Origin: Gigaspora rosea | Lineage: Eukaryota > Glomeromycota > Glomeromycetes > Diversisporales > Gigasporaceae | DNA length: 64,000 bases | NCBI GenBank assembly: GCA_003550325.1 | Contig: QKWP01000051.1 | Coordinates: forward strand, 198,611-262,610 | Direction of reading: 5' to 3' | In this document: in pieces, positions 23,134 through 36,610 of the stretch | Layout of the letters: every line of letters starts with the position of its first letter | Position numbering within the stretch: position 1 is the stretch's first letter | Position numbers and translations under genes: made by a program | Notes under the pieces: generated by a model | Told to the model about the DNA's origin: nothing | The model's input: the letters and a program-made list of their open reading frames with translations, nothing else | The model's database searches: none

Positions 23134-25389
23134 AGGACCCTGGACATCTCTCATATAGGTCATAACTGATCTGCATAAATTTAGACCTTTTTGCTACCCC
23201 TAAAATCAGTAAATTTTCTAAAAGTTGGATTATTACATATAAATTTTATAGTAATTTGCTAAAAACTAAATTATAATATTAGCATCGGATAAATAAATAT
23301 AGTGCAATTAATAAAAATCTGCACAAATCTGCAATCCTGCCAATGGATGTTAAATTTTTTTTAATTTTTGCACAAATCTTTAACAATTTAATTTGTGCAA
23401 ATTGTAAAAAACGATTAAATATTAGCTAATTGTTCATATATTAAAACAATAAATTCAAATATTCATATATTTTAACAATTTAATTTATTTCAAAATAAAA
23501 TAAATACAAATTACAACATAAACCCGATTCCAACTATTGTGCTATATCCCAATTATCATGCTACATCCCAATATCGCGCTATGTTCTAACTATCATACTA
23601 AATTCTATACTAACTATTATGCTATGCCCAAACATCATTGAAATACCGTACAAACATTAGTGAAATACCATACAAACTCCGTACAAACGTGTCAAATACA
23701 ATGCGAAAAAAAAGAACACCAACGGCAAACGTATTAAAAAGCGCAACCTAAAAAACTAAACTAAAAAAATGTAATGAATACTTAGCTGTACACAGCTAAG
23801 AAACCCAATGTCCAAGATAATATACCAGCGACAAAAAAGAAACACTTATAAAAGCAAAATAAAGAAACAGGAAACACCAATTAAATGGTACTAATGACGC
23901 GAAGAAAAGCACTGAACTGAAAGACACCAACAAAACTAGATTACTATAAACACCAAATTGGACAGCACCAGCGACAGGAATAAATTACCGAACTAGACAA
24001 CATTTCCATTAAAAAATATATTATAGACATGGATAATGACCTCTGCTATTCAAATTTTTCTACTTATACTTTTTTCTACATTAGTTACTTTATCCTAAAT
24101 AGGAAAAACGGGTTGCAGTTTCTCCACCCGTCCATTTAAGCTAGTACCTGCAGCTGACATTACAAAAAACATTACCAACAACAAAAGAAGCAAATTAATA
24201 AAATAATTAAAAATAAATCGAATTTACTTATTTTCTATCTCTGTGTAATCTGATTGATTATCGCCACTTATTTAAATTATACTGTACACATTTAAACTGA
24301 TAAAAAAAAAAAATTATTAAATTAATAATAATAAATTAAAAAAAAAACAATTAAATAAAAAAATTAAAAAAATTAAAATAAATTAAATAAATAAAAAAAT
24401 TTTTAAAAAAGTAAAAATAATGTTAAAAAACATTAATGTTATTAAAAAAATCAAATAATGTTAAAAAACATTAATNAATAAAAAAATGCTAATAAATTAA
24501 CAAAAATAAAAATAAAATAAAACAATAAATAAAAAAAAAACTAGATAAAAAACGTGATAAAAAAATAAAAAAATAATAAATAATAAAAAAAATTAATAAA
24601 AAATGTAGCAATAAAAAAAAAAATTAAAAAAAATACGGAATAAAATAAAAAAATTAAAAATAAATTAAAAATAAAAATAAAATATTAAAATAAAAAAAAA
24701 ACATAAAAAAAATAAATGATACAGTAATTTAAAAAGAAAAACACTACATGTATAGTATGTACACAGGTACTAATTAATTGATTTGCAAATCTGTGTAATA
24801 CAGTATATAAATTATAGACCAAAATTAAACACGATAAATAAATAATACATATAGTGTACAAATATTTTTACCATGCTTTTTTTACTTTATTTATTTGTTT
24901 ATTTATTTATCATTTTTAATATTTTTATTTTTCTGATGTAATTCTTCCAAAAAAGGATAATTTTGCCAAAATATTGAATATAACAATGCAAAATTTTAAA
25001 TGTTTTGCCAAAATTCAATATGTGGTCATTATTTAAATTAATACTAATTCGCCAAATTTTAAATTTGGACCTTTGTTTAAATTTTAGGGCGAATCTATTT
25101 GTAACCGTGGTTACAGTTCTGAGCCAATCAGATTGCTAGATTAGGTATGACAAAAAATTTAAAAATTACAAATCGCAATAACTTCAAATTGTACCTATAA
25201 AATGAATATTTTTTCTAGCTAAAAATGCTTCTTAAGGTGTTTTATTATATAATAAACCTTCTTCTAACTCTAAATCTTACCTTAACCCTAATCTGGTTAC
25301 TGTCACCACCGGTGACAAGCACATTTTTTCTAAATTTTAACTAATTTGCTAAAAAAAATATAACCTATATGAGAGATGTCTAGGGTCCT
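23134..25389. mobile_element. 2.26-kb non-autonomous hAT-type element
   Basis: The ends AGGACCCTGGACATCTCTC and GAGAGATGTCTAGGGTCCT are inverted repeats that extend to about 27 bases. ATTTTGAC at 23126-23133 is repeated exactly at 25390-25397, a perfect 8-bp target duplication. No transposase frame is present. The interior has a CACCAA-rich tract (23640-24000), an A-rich low-complexity block (24300-24720, with one undetermined base at 24476) and TTAACCCTAATC near 25280. It shares its terminal heptamer with the MITEs at 6638, 8513 and 38134, so all may depend on one hAT source. Confidence 0.85.
24300..24720 (+). repeat. poly-A/AAT low-complexity block
   Basis: Almost only A and T on this strand, in AAATAAAAAAAATTAAA-type runs, with ATGTTAAAAAACATTAAT repeated around 24420-24475. 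An N at 24476 shows uncertain assembly here. Confidence 0.7.
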
Positions 25390-25684
25390 ATTTTGACTAA
25401 CATAATTTTGCCAGAAACTAGGAATAGTTTTATGCAGTTCATTTTCAGGATACTAAACTAGTTCAATTTTATTAAATAAAATGAATTAGTTCTGGTGAAT
25501 TATACATGCTGTAGAAATTATTGTGGTATAGGTTTTACCTGAATTTTGATATGTAGCAATGCCTAAATCTAAATTTCATACTGCAACTTATAATCAATGC
25601 CTAAAGTTATGTTATAAATGCTAAAGTAATAAAGTTTAATTGATATAATGCTGAAAGTAATAAAGTATAATTAATATAATGTTG

Positions 25685-25855
25685 CTTCTTTCTAATGCGA
25701 ACAGACTATCCCAAGAGATTTTGTTCAGTATAAAGTAAGTTCGGAATATACCGAATTTCTATTAAAGTTCACTTTAAAAAGAGAAATTTTATATTCCGGA
25801 CTTTCTCTATACTGAACAAAATCTCTTGGGATAGCCTGTTCGAATAAGAAAGAGG
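25685..25855. mobile_element. 171-bp foldback element
   Basis: The arm TTCTTTCTAATGCGAACAG, then ATCCCAAGAGATTTTGTTC (about 65 bases) is mirrored by GAACAAAATCTCTTGGGAT, ending GAATAAGAAAG. The loop is about 40 bases. No target duplication assigned. Confidence 0.85.
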
Positions 25856-25953
25856 TGACTATTTATATATTATATATCAAGTTAGTGTAAATTCCAATAA
25901 AAACAATACCTTTTTTTAGATGATAATCAATCGAGATAATACCCTATATATAT

Positions 25954-26103
25954 AGTCAGACCTCTCTAAGTGTACGCTCTTGTATCCACACTTTAACAAT
26001 GTGCATATAGAGAATAATAAGAAAAAAATGCATTTTATAGAGTTCAAGTACATATTCGAACAGCACTTGAGTGTGCATTTAAGCACCTAGAGAAGTCTGA
26101 CTT
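25954..26103. mobile_element. 150-bp MITE with GTCAGACC ends
   Basis: GTCAGACCTCTCTAAGTG on the left and CACCTAGAGAAGTCTGAC on the right are inverted. Related left ends are at about 51805 (CAGTCAGACCTTCC) and, inverted, near 58375-58390. A Tc1/mariner-like origin is possible because TA-rich flanks are present, but the duplication is not clear. Confidence 0.65.
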
Positions 26104-26828
26104 TATTTACATCCTGTTCTTAGTATTAATAATATATTGATTGATCATTTATTATAGTATAGGTGGTAATCAAAATTGTACAAATTAACTAAACTTGATT
26201 ATTATATACTAACTTAGTATAGTATATATTGGCTTTCCACAAGCATTTATAGTAATAAAGAAAAAAAATTTCTTTAACAAATTTAGTTCCAAAAAAATAT
26301 ATACAGTATTCAGTTAGTAAATTCATATAAAATAATAATAATAATAATATCAATAAAACAATACCTTTTTTTAGATCTCATCAATCAAAATAAAAACCTG
26401 TATATATTTACAATTCAGAATATACGACATAATATTGGTACTTTAAACTCTACCACATTTTTTCACAAATAAGTAAAGATCCATATTTGGTTAACACAAT
26501 CACAAAATCTATCAATAACCATTACTGACATAGTAAAAATGGATGATAAACTATATAAACTCAAAATAACGTCTAGGAACATTGTTTGAATAATAGCCAG
26601 AATTAGGCTTAATTCGATCAAAGTTCAAATTTACATTTTTGAGAATTATTTCAAATTTATAAGAAAAGTTTAATTTAGAAATATTGAATAACTCCAATAA
26701 CATCTTATGTTTTGTAGGTGCTTACAGATAACTTGAAAATTAGTAGGACACAGGATGAATTTTGTCAAAGATAGTTTTCAATAATAAAATTTTTGGCCAG
26801 TATAAGATTATACTAAGTGATATGGTAT
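26104..26828. other. A/T-rich spacer, no gene
   Basis: No coding frame, arms or RNA-like structures recognised; ATA microsatellite near 26333-26350. Confidence 0.4.
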
Positions 26829-26940
26829 ATAATTATTATACGACAAGGCGAAACCTGAGTTGTGAAATAGTGAATTCATCCTACCCAATCTACAAAGTGG
26901 CTTTCACAACAGGTTTCATCCTGTTCCATTATAATTACTA
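26829..26940. mobile_element. 112-bp palindromic MITE, GGYGAAACCTGA family
   Basis: ATTATTATACGACAAGGCG and AAACCTGAGTTGTGAAA are mirrored by TTTCACAACAGGTTTCATCC and TTCCATTATAATTA. A second, larger copy lies inside the LINE at 55658-55813. Confidence 0.7.
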
Positions 26941-28379
26941 CAAAATTCATCACATGTAATAATAATTTTAAAGCAAACTCCAAAAAATTTGCTAATAATT
27001 AATGTAATTGCCACTCCAATCAATCATTTATATATTGCGACAATTCGATCGTGATGTCGATTGTTTGTGAACTTTAAGGTGGCTACTCGCATAGATATTG
27101 AATATATAATTAAATTTTATAAGCAATCAGGTTTTAAATTATCTTGTCGTTCTCAACTACCATTTGTATCTATCTACAGTAATAAATACTGATATAGCAT
27201 AATTGACATGTAATGCGTTTCATAACGCATTAAGTTAGTGCAATTATCCAGATAACTATCTAGATTATCTGTTAATTATTAGATATATATTTTGTACTAG
27301 GTAAACCTATAATATAAATTTTGTGTATCTCAGAATTGTATCATACATTTTAATATTAAATCAATACTTGTGAAATTATAGATACGCTAGTTTTAATTTA
27401 TGCAAGATAATCTGTATATAGCAATCCTGAATTGCTCCAAATCATTCCATATATGGAGCAACCTTAGTTTTAAGTAATAACTTTGCTCCGGGATATTATA
27501 TATTTCTTGAGATTTCAACATACAACCTGGGTTGTTCCAGAATTTGCTCCAATAACAACTTTAATAGTACATAGTATACCCATGATAAATATTAATACAA
27601 ATTTATACAGTATTCCATATTTAGTATGAAGTTTTATACCAGAAACAGAGTGATATTAAGATTTCATAAAGTGTATAGCTATACTGCAATTTAAATGGTT
27701 TTCGTACACAAAACCTTGTATTTTATTAGATAAATGCATATGTCGAAGCAAGAATGTGAATACATATAGAAACTTCGCATGTTATATCTTCACATCCGAT
27801 ATAATACTTGCTCCTGTATTTAGTATCATATAAAATTGTTAGTCTAACTTTTATCTGATTCTGTAATTTATTTTCCATAGTCGTCATTTAATTGCTAATG
27901 GTAATAGCCATTATACCAATATATATAATATTCCGAAGATCTGATTTTTGATATTGACATTACACATAACAAGATAGAACACCAAGTTCATATTCACTAT
28001 ACTAAATTTAGTAGCATCAATAACATAGTACGCTAATACATATTAAATATTCACAAATATATACCTTTAAAAGGTTAAATTCATATATACACTTATGCTT
28101 TCCAAGCAAGCAAATATTTACAATTCATATATCATATGTATAAATATTCTCACAGCCTATTATTTGAAAATAGCGATGATTAAAAAAAGTATATGATATT
28201 TTCTTATCACAAGAACAAAATGATTAGTAAAAATGTACAGGACACTTTTAACTGACGATAATTTTATAATAATAAAAAATATAAAAAATATATATAATAA
28301 AATATATAATTATTATATAAATAAATAAATATATATACGAGATTCAAAATAGAGTAATTTGGAAATAAGTGTTTAATTA
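26941..28379. other. A/T-rich, no gene
   Basis: Near 27425-27555 GCTCC/GGAGC words (TTGCTCCAAATCATTCC, ATATGGAGCAACC) suggest a small old inverted-repeat element. Nothing else definable. Confidence 0.35.
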
Positions 28380-28615
28380 TTATCGAAAATTACCTAGCAT
28401 AAACCAGTATTTCAGCCTAAACCTCTCTCCAAAGTCCGAAACATTTCGATCGTGGAGTTTTAGTTTTGCCCAAAATCTGAAACCTCTAAAACAGGCAAAA
28501 TTTTTGAAACAGGCAAAACCTCCAAAATGGGCGAAACCCTCTAAAACTAGGTGAAACTGAAACTTCTGAAACTTTTGAAACCTCTGAAACCTAGTGAATT
28601 GAAGAAATATATATA
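28380..28615 (+). repeat. GAAACC-type interspersed repeat
   Basis: GAAACCTCTAAAACAGG-type words repeat at 10-20-base intervals. The same family, inverted, is at 39000-39355. Phe-rich minus-strand frames are by-products. Confidence 0.6.
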
Positions 28616-29659
28616 TTATATATATTACATACATTATGTATCACTTTAAATTTATGTTAATTCATAAAATAGTGTCATATAACATCCTCTGCTTATACAG
28701 TTAGGTGTTTTAATAATAATAAAAAATTTATATTGAATATACTAACTAATAACTAATACATAAACTCAACTACAAGGAGAAAGAAATCCGTCCTAGATCA
28801 TCATTGAGACAATGTCTAGGGCGAAATGTCTGAGACAAAAGGTCTGAGAAAACTTAGCTAAGGTGGTCTTAAATACCTTTTACTTTACTAAGAGCTACTG
28901 CACTATCTTTAATCTTAGGCTTATCTTCTCTTTGGGTTGTAACAATTCGTATTACAATCGTTGTTCCAAATATTTCCTACAATCATTGTGCCAAATATTT
29001 ACAACAATGCTTACTCTCTATCTAATATATAGGAATAATTAATTGCCAGTATTAATCTGCATCTCTAAGCCTTCATCTGCTACCTAAGAGCCTCATGATA
29101 TTCTTGTGGCTTCAGGTTATTTGGGCTTTTAGTACCACCAAATCACAGCCAGGGACACAAGTTTAAACTTTAACCTGTGATATTGCATTTACTTTGAATT
29201 TCTTATTTTTACTTGTTCAATTACTTATTCTTAGATAATTTTAACTATGTGAGAGGCCATAGCATTTTTTAAAATAAAAATACCAATTAAAATAATATTG
29301 AGTGCTATATTCTTATAAGCTTGACAAGTTTTGGTATAAAAATCTTTAATATACAAATTTTGTTTATCATAATTATAAATTTTAGGCTTTTGTCTTTAGT
29401 TTTTATAAAATCAATTTATATTTTTATGTATAATAATGAAAATTTTTAAATTTTATATTATTATATATAATTAAAATAAAAAACCTTAATAAGAAAAAAT
29501 CTTAATTATTTACAGTAATATAATAAATATAAAATAAAAAATACAAATATAGAATAAATGTATAAAGAACAGAATAAAGCTAAATATATAAAATAAATAT
29601 AAAATAAATATAAAATAAATATAAATAAATATAAATAAAATTAAATATATAAAATAAGA
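28616..29659. other. possible solo LTR and A/T-rich tail
   Basis: A stretch at about 28674-29005 begins TGTCATATAACATCC, ends TATTTACAACA and holds GTCTGAGACAAAAGGTCTGAG, a style seen in LTRs. I find no target duplication or internal retrotransposon, so the LTR call is weak. 29240-29659 is A/T-rich with ATAAATATAAA repeats. Confidence 0.25.
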
Positions 29660-30025
29660 GTAAATTTATTCATTGCCCCATGCGATGCGCCTTATATGTC
29701 GCTCTCCCAATCAAATTTCAAGATCAGGTGTAACATTATATAATCAAAAAATTTAAAACAAATGTTTGTTTTGTCAAAAATCGTCTATAACTTAAAATTG
29801 AGTATATGAAACTACTCTTAGGATTCTAACAAAAAAAATTCCTTGCAAAATTTTACTATAAAAACCTCCTCTCACTCATATACACAATCTATACCTCACA
29901 CTAACCCTATCCAATAAAAAAACGGGTTATTTTAATTGTTTTGATTTTATGTTACACCTGATTTTATGATCCACAGCAGGTGCGACAATATCGCACATGC
30001 GATGTATAAATTATTTCATAAAATA
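29660..30025. mobile_element. inverted-repeat element, GCGATGC family, copy 1
   Basis: CATTGCCCCATGCGATGCGC and AGATCAGGTGTAACAT on the left are mirrored by TGTTACACCTGAT and CGCACATGCGATG on the right. The interior has CTCACACTAACCCTATCC and no gene. Confidence 0.65.
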
Positions 30026-30051
30026 AATATAAATAAAATAAGATTTTTAGC

Positions 30052-30797
30052 ATTTATCGCTAGTGCGATTCATCGCTATCCCCTGATTGACCAATCATTT
30101 TGTTTGTTTTGTTTTACATTAATCAAAACAAAACAATTAGTGCTCGTGTTATGATTAGGGATATGGTTGGCAGGGAAAGATCAGCAATGATGATTTTATG
30201 CGGCAACAAACCATTAATTATGCATGCAACAAAAGTAAATTATGCGCCTTGATGCACATACATTTTTATAGTTATGCACTATTCTGCATCCAAAATTCAT
30301 ATTTTATGGACGATTATGCTAAGTTTTGCAGAGTTTTAGTATGGGCCCACATTCGGAATATTTCAGAACTTCCTCACCTTTTTTTTCTCAACCTTGCTCG
30401 TAATTTGCGTTGATTGGTTTTTTATTCAGAACTTTTCAGATTTGTACTTAAAGAGCTAATTAGACAAAAATTACTTAATAGCAACATACTTTATACAATA
30501 TTACATGGCAAATCTAACGTATTATGCATTATCAATTATATTATGCAGATTATGCAGTTTTATGCGAATTGCATAAAATTATCATCCCTGGGCAAGAGTT
30601 AGAAGGCCGCTCTAACCCAAAATTTCACAAGGAATTTTTTTGTCAAGGAAAAAGTGTAGTTTCTTAGTCAAAATTTTAATTTAGAAGCGATTTTTTAAAA
30701 AAAGTTTGTTCTGCTTCGATTTCACATTACACCTGATCCTGCATCCCGATAGGTCAATTGGAGGTGGCGATGCATCGCACTGGAGATGAATGATAAC
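30052..30797. mobile_element. inverted-repeat element, GCGATGC family, copy 2
   Basis: GCATTTATCGCTAGTGCGATT, then CATCGC and CCTGATTGACC on the left are mirrored by GGTCAATTGGAGGTGGCGATG and GCATCGCACTGGAGATGAATG on the right. It lies directly beyond the 3' end of the decayed hAT gene; whether it uses that transposase is unknown. Small frames inside are not convincing. Confidence 0.65.
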
Positions 30798-30865
30798 TTA
30801 TAAAATAATTATAAATTTTCAACTATTTTATCTATTTTAGCAATTGGATACAAATTAATATTTTT

Positions 30866-33766
30866 TTAAGCCTCTTGAGTTAGATTTGAAATAGCTTCTA
30901 CTTCACTATAATTTTCTTCATCAATATATTCTTTATCCATACTAAATTCTAATTCATCTAAATTACTACAAAACTTATTTAAATTCAAAATATTACTAAT
31001 TAATAAATTATCTTCTTCATCAAATATTTCATTTTCATCATTTTCATCATTTATACTATCTTCAGTAATTTTAATAAAATTTTTGTCTCCATCTAATTTT
31101 CATTCATTAAAATTTTATAAATCTCATTACTTGTTTTTTTCAATACTATAATTTGGTAATTCTTGTTTAGCATGTGAATTATAATAAGATGCATGTTTTT
31201 GCATATTTTCAATTTTATATAATCCTAATCTATTCCATCTAGTTCCATATATCCAATCTAATCTAGACCATACACGTTCAACTCCAGCAGTATGTGAAAT
31301 AACAGAAAATAATTTTAAAGCTAATTGTACTAAAAAATAAGCTTCATTTTTTGGAAAACAATCTTCAAGTGAAAACCACCAAACAGTTGGATTTTCTAAA
31401 TCACTATATGAAATATCAAATGGTTCTTCTCTTGCACAATATAATTTCATTTGATATAATAATTCTTTTCTTGCAATATCTGATTTATTCATTTCTTTAA
31501 AAAGTACATTAGCCATTAATAACAAATTTCTAAAAACTCCATGTTTCCAATATGTTTCTAAATAATTTATAAGTAAAAGTTTAAGATTTATTAATAAAAA
31601 ATACTTAGTATTATAATTTAAATATTATTAATTTTCTTACCATTATATTTAGGGTGTAAAAAAAAACATAATAAATAAATAGGACTATCAAATTCATTAT
31701 ATCTTTTATTAAAAATAGCAATATATTGATTACGAAATGTATTGCTATTAAAAGTAAGTTTGTTAATTGCTGTCCCAAGATGAATAAGCTCACAAAAACA
31801 ATTAGCAAGAGAACAAGACTGTGATTGCAAAGTTATAATTGCCTTTTTAACAGGATATAATATATATGATAATATGCGAATATTATCAAAAAATGCATAA
31901 GATTTTAAAATAGAAAGAGTAGCTGATGAAAGTATATCTGAAGAATTATATTTAAGCTATATTAAAATATAAATATTAATAAGTAAAAAATTTAAATATC
32001 AGAAAATTTAAAAATTAAATAATAATTTTAAAAATATAGACTACTTTAATAGAAATCAAATAGATTAAAATTTTTTAAAAAAATTATTCTTTAACTTTGA
32101 TAATTTATATCTTAATGAATTTTAAAATTATAATTAATATTTAAAAAAAAAGCTTAAAATCTATAATTTTTTAAATATTAATCTATCAAAATGGGCTTAA
32201 AATTTATTAAGATATAAGTGTAAAAATTAAGTTATTAATTTTTTTTAAAATATTAATATACTTGATTTCTAGTAATAGTAGTATATACTATTTAATTATT
32301 AATAACATATGAATTTACTATTAAAAAAACTCACATTTTCTAATGCTTCTTTATAATTAAGAATAGAATTAACACAATCATACATAGTATACCATCTTGT
32401 TTTAACATATTGTTTTAAACCTCTACCAGAAATATTAAGTCTATTTGCTTTTTCTCTTAACCTTGCACCTATATAAAAATATATTAATTATATAAATTAT
32501 TAAAATAAAATTTGTAAATTATATACCTGCTTGATGACTTTTTTTAAAAAAAGTTACAAGTGTATTGCATTTAGTTAAAATTTTATTTGCAAAGGGTAAA
32601 TTGCAAATATTTTTTAAAATTAGATTTATAGCATGTGCTATACAACGAATATTTAATATATGCTTATATTTTGTTAAAATAATTTCTTGTGCATTTGAAA
32701 ATTTGATCCTGCATCAGATACTACTGCTGAAAATTTATCACTACCAATTATTTCAATTATTTTTTCTAGTTCTTCAGCAATTAAACTTGCAGCATGACTT
32801 TGTTCTGATAAATCTTTTAAACTTCATAAATATTCACAATGCTCTGGTGTATAAATAAGAAAACCCCAAATTGATTTATTTGATAAATTTGTCCAACCAT
32901 CATATGCTATAAATATAAATTTGTTATTATTATTAAAATAATATAAATAAAAATAACATATATATATATATATGTATTATTTTGTAAATCTGTATAGCAT
33001 GCTAATTAAAATTTTTATAAATAAAAAATCAAATCTTTGCTTATAGTATAGCAAGGATAAGATTTAAAATTAAAGTAAAGATTATACCAAAATTTTACAA
33101 TAAGCCAAAGACAGTTTTATAATTAAAATTTTAAAAAACAATAATACCTCTATATATATATATACTAGCATATAAATAGTAATTGTTCAAATAAAAATAT
33201 TGCAATAAAATAAAAATCTTACCTAAAGTTAAATTTTTAGAATAATTTAACTTTTGAATAATTTTTACATTAATTGATAATACTTCTTGAGAAAAAATAC
33301 GTCCTAAAAGAACTTCAGAAGAAGATGGATTATATCCTGGTTATAATGTTTTTAAAAAATCAATAAAAAATGGATTACTTATTACTCTCCATGATATACC
33401 ACATATAACAAAAGCTTTAACACAAGCTTTATTAATTTCATTAGTTCTTTCTAATGTAAGTTTAGAACTTTCATTAAAATCAGATATTTTTGTTTAATGA
33501 ATATTTTTAATAGATTCTTGTCTTGGATTTTTAAATCTTGTTAGAACCTTGTTTAAATATATTTGCTTAATATCACTTGGAATATTAGGACAATTGTTAG
33601 CCAAATGTTCTTCAAAATCTTGAGGAGATCCTTTATGTTGAAAATAAGAACAATAATTGCAAGTTTCTTGATAATGTCCTTTAAAAACTTTATTTTCTTT
33701 TTTAATATGAACATTCCAAAGACTTGCAGGTGGTCTACCTCTAGATTTTTTATTTGCTTGAGACAT
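30866..33766 (-). pseudogene. decayed hAT transposase gene with BED zinc finger
   Basis: Read from 33766 downwards. A BED-type finger comes first (CNYC at about residues 36-39, then HLANNC). Next is a core with AYDGWTNLSNKSIWGF and VVSDAGSNF, followed by ILNIRCIAHAINLIL near 32640. A helical part lies at 32340-32470 (GRGLKQYVKTRWYTMYDCV). The C-terminal hAT dimerisation region is 31127-31525 (NPTVWWF, then LALKLFSVISHTAGVERVWS). An acidic tail ends at TAA 30866-30868. Several gaps (for example about 31960-32330 and 32470-32525) look like introns; stops at about 33497, 33343 and 32826 and a frameshift near 32705 show decay. The TAM-type Trp and Asp/His motifs are still readable. No matching hAT terminal repeats were found around it. 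Confidence 0.8.
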
Positions 33767-33837
33767 ATTCTAAATAATTTTAAATTAAACTATTAAAATT
33801 TGTTTTTTAAATAACTATATATAAACAGATAATACAC

Positions 33838-34185
33838 ATTTTGCCAACAATCACTTCATTAATAGCTTAGTTTACTAACAATTAATTTATAGACAAGTTC
33901 ATTTTACCAACAATTAACTTACCAACAAGTTTAATTTACTAACTATTATTTCACTAACAGCTTATTTTACTAACAAAGTAATTCTGATTATTGTTATTAG
34001 TATAAGGTATGTATAATTTATAAAAAATACTTGTTGGTAAAATAAACTATTATTGAAATAATTGTTAGTGAAATAAACTTGCTGGTAAGTTAATTGTTGA
34101 TGAAATGAACTTATTGGTAAATTAATTGTTTTGTGAACTAAGCTGTTGGTAAAGTGATTGTCAGTAAAATAATACATATCTAATA
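33838..34185. mobile_element. foldback element with tandem-repeat arms, copy 1
   Basis: Both arms consist of 18-22-base units such as TTTACCAACAATTAACTTAC and TTTCACTAACAGC, inverted around GTAATTCTGATTATTG at about 33985. Two relatives lie at 34236-37112 (interrupted) and 37143-37490. Confidence 0.75.
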
Positions 34186-34786
34186 AAAAATAAAGCAAAA
34201 ATTTTATATAGCAATTTATGGGATCTGGTTAACTCACTTACAATCACTTCGTAGACACCATATTTTACTGACCAAAAAGTTTATGTTGCAGACAGTAGGG
34301 TATTGACTTGACAAAAAAACTGTTGATCAATAATTGATCAAAAAAATTTTTTTTTAATCGATCAAACATCAATTATATATACTTGATCGAGTATGATCGA
34401 TCAAGAATATAATTTATAACCTCGAGTATATATAATCAATCAATCATTAGGCCAATTATTAATCGATTATATTATATTTATCGAATTAAATAATGCGACT
34501 AATTTCATCCACTATCGTTACGTGTCAAAGTATAATTGGTTTTTATTATAAACACATAGTTAGTAATGTCGATTTATTGTTTTAGGTACAGGCATTAACT
34601 AGTTTTATTACTTTTTGCTTTGCTTATTAATACAAGTTTTGACTTTTAAACTCATTATATCTATTTTTTGGATTTATAATTCTAATCCCGATTAATAATC
34701 ACATGGGCCACGTAAACACGAAACAGATTAATTGCTTTAAACTCGCTGCATCCCAAAAAAAGAACTAAATGATACACACCCTAACC

Positions 34787-35036
34787 CAGTGTTGTCACTT
34801 GGACGTTTTTTGAACATTTTGACATTTTTTCAAATTAAAATTACTTAAAATTTTATTAAGATATCTATTTTAATTTTTTCACCAATGAGTCCAGCACCTA
34901 AAAAAATATATAATTATATATTTTTTTATATTACTTTATTGATTAGTTAAACATGGGACATAGGCTTGGAAGATTTTGGACAATCTTGGACGTTGGACAA
35001 AAAACATAGTATAGACACGTCCAAGTGACAATACTG
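34787..35036. mobile_element. 250-bp CAGTG-ended hAT-type MITE
   Basis: CAGTGTTGTCACTTGGACG on the left and CGTCCAAGTGACAATACTG on the right are inverted. Flanks CCCTAACC and CTCTAACT agree at 6 of 8. Its interior matches, inverted, the element at 49205-50171. Confidence 0.8.
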
Positions 35037-35724
35037 CTCTAACTCTAACTTCTTAAAGGGAATACATTCTTAACATTAGTATTCTTTTTATTTAAAATTC
35101 GAATTGCGTATTAGTTTGCCTAGTCGCATTAAACACGCAGACGCAAGATTTCACATACGTAGCAAACACATACACTTCAATACAAGATGACAAAGCATGG
35201 GTCCTGCATGCATCAGACAGAATTATTATAACATAGTATACAACTGTACAACATATACTGTACAAAGCATAATCTATCCTTATGTTTTGATAATTCTAAC
35301 TGACGCTTGCAGAGCCATAATGTAGGTATAATATTACAATATACATGATGAATTGCAAACTAATACATGCAAACTGAATACATGCAAACAATACACAAAT
35401 AATACGAGATCACTTCATATCAGTACGCATTACGGCTTGGACAATGGGATTTACAGTGACCATCTTTATCACAATTTCCGTGTTTTTCTTGCCTGAAAAC
35501 ACATATTTATGTTATATATAAATAGACTTGTTGAGAAAAACATTCAAATAACAAATATATCATACCTTGCGCAATTGAATTTTTATTAACTACTATCCAA
35601 CCCCCCCGCCCCCTCACTTTAACTAGCGAAAAGGAATCCTCGTTCACGGCCATGTTTTGTAAGCTAGCTTTATTAGTTAATACCTATACTATACACGTAT
35701 AAGAAAAAATAAAAAAATACATTT

Positions 35725-35925
35725 TTACATACTTTCAATATCATTCCAATCACTAAAGCTTTGCCCTTTAGCTAAGGGATATAAACCCTCTTCAGAATCT
35801 GTTAAATTATTATTTTCGTCAGGTTGTAATTGACTATTATAATTTAATATTTCGTCAAATAAATTTGTTGCAACACTACTGCTGGTGAAACACAAATCCA
35901 TTTCGTCAAATTCTTCACTTCCCAT
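35725..35925 (-). CDS. short exon-like frame inside the 2.6-kb element
   Basis: 66 codons, acidic, from MGSEEFDEMDL to GQSFSDWNDIESM. The last part (PLAKGQSFSDWNDIES) loosely recalls the start of FAR1/MULE-type DNA-binding domains; that is a weak impression. A GTATGT donor-like site overlaps the stop, and downstream minus-strand sequence at 35435-35660 has splice-like signals and a Cys/His-rich stretch (CDKDGHCKSHC in one frame). It may be exon 1 of a captured or decayed gene. Not confidently assigned. Confidence 0.3.
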   Translation of the reverse strand: MGSEEFDEMDLCFTSSSVATNLFDEILNYNSQLQPDENNNLTDSEEGLYPLAKGQSFSDWNDIESM

Positions 35926-36610
35926 TTTAAAATGCTTTATAAAGTTGTTAGTTCTATTAATAATATAAGTATAAAATACAATCGATTATAGTAAAAAAAA
36001 ATAAAAATCGCACAGTGTTGAAATCTTGTTACACAAATTGGTAAATCACCAACTGTATATTAATCACCCGACCGGGTTACGAGAACCAATTTTATTTATG
36101 TGCACGGCCTTACCTAGAATCTTTTACAAGAGCTTTATTAAATGTTGAAGAATAAAGTTACGCTTTAGAATTTTCTATTAACATATAAACTTTGAAAAAA
36201 TTTAATTAGTTAAAGTAAAAAAAATTAGACCTCAACAACACAAGTCCAAAGTTTAATAGAATTCTTGTAAAAAATCAAGCGTAACTGTTTAGAAATGACT
36301 TTTGCGAAGAGTTTTCAGCTAAAAAAATTCGAAAAAGAAGTGCAATGTTAAGGCGCATCTTTTAGAAATTTGAGCATTCTTTATAATTAAATAAAATAAT
36401 ATCATATTTTAATCGATAATTTTAATTTCATCGATTGAAATCTGATCATAGTAAAATTAATATTGCCAACATAGTTTTGATTTACTTAATTGAGTTACCA
36501 CCCTAGTATCGTAAAGATTTATCAAATAGAAAAATAAATTGGCTTTTATTTAATTTGATTATGTTATAATTAACAGTTAATATAGACTAAAATATGAACG
36601 TTATTAAATT

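Noticed and set aside
28674..29005. Solo LTR of a retrotransposon
   Set aside because: TG and CA ends can be chosen but no target duplication, primer site or second copy is visible; left as a weak note only.
33838..34185. CRISPR-like array
   Set aside because: Regular short units, but they are inverted around a centre, lack distinct spacers, and the DNA is eukaryotic.
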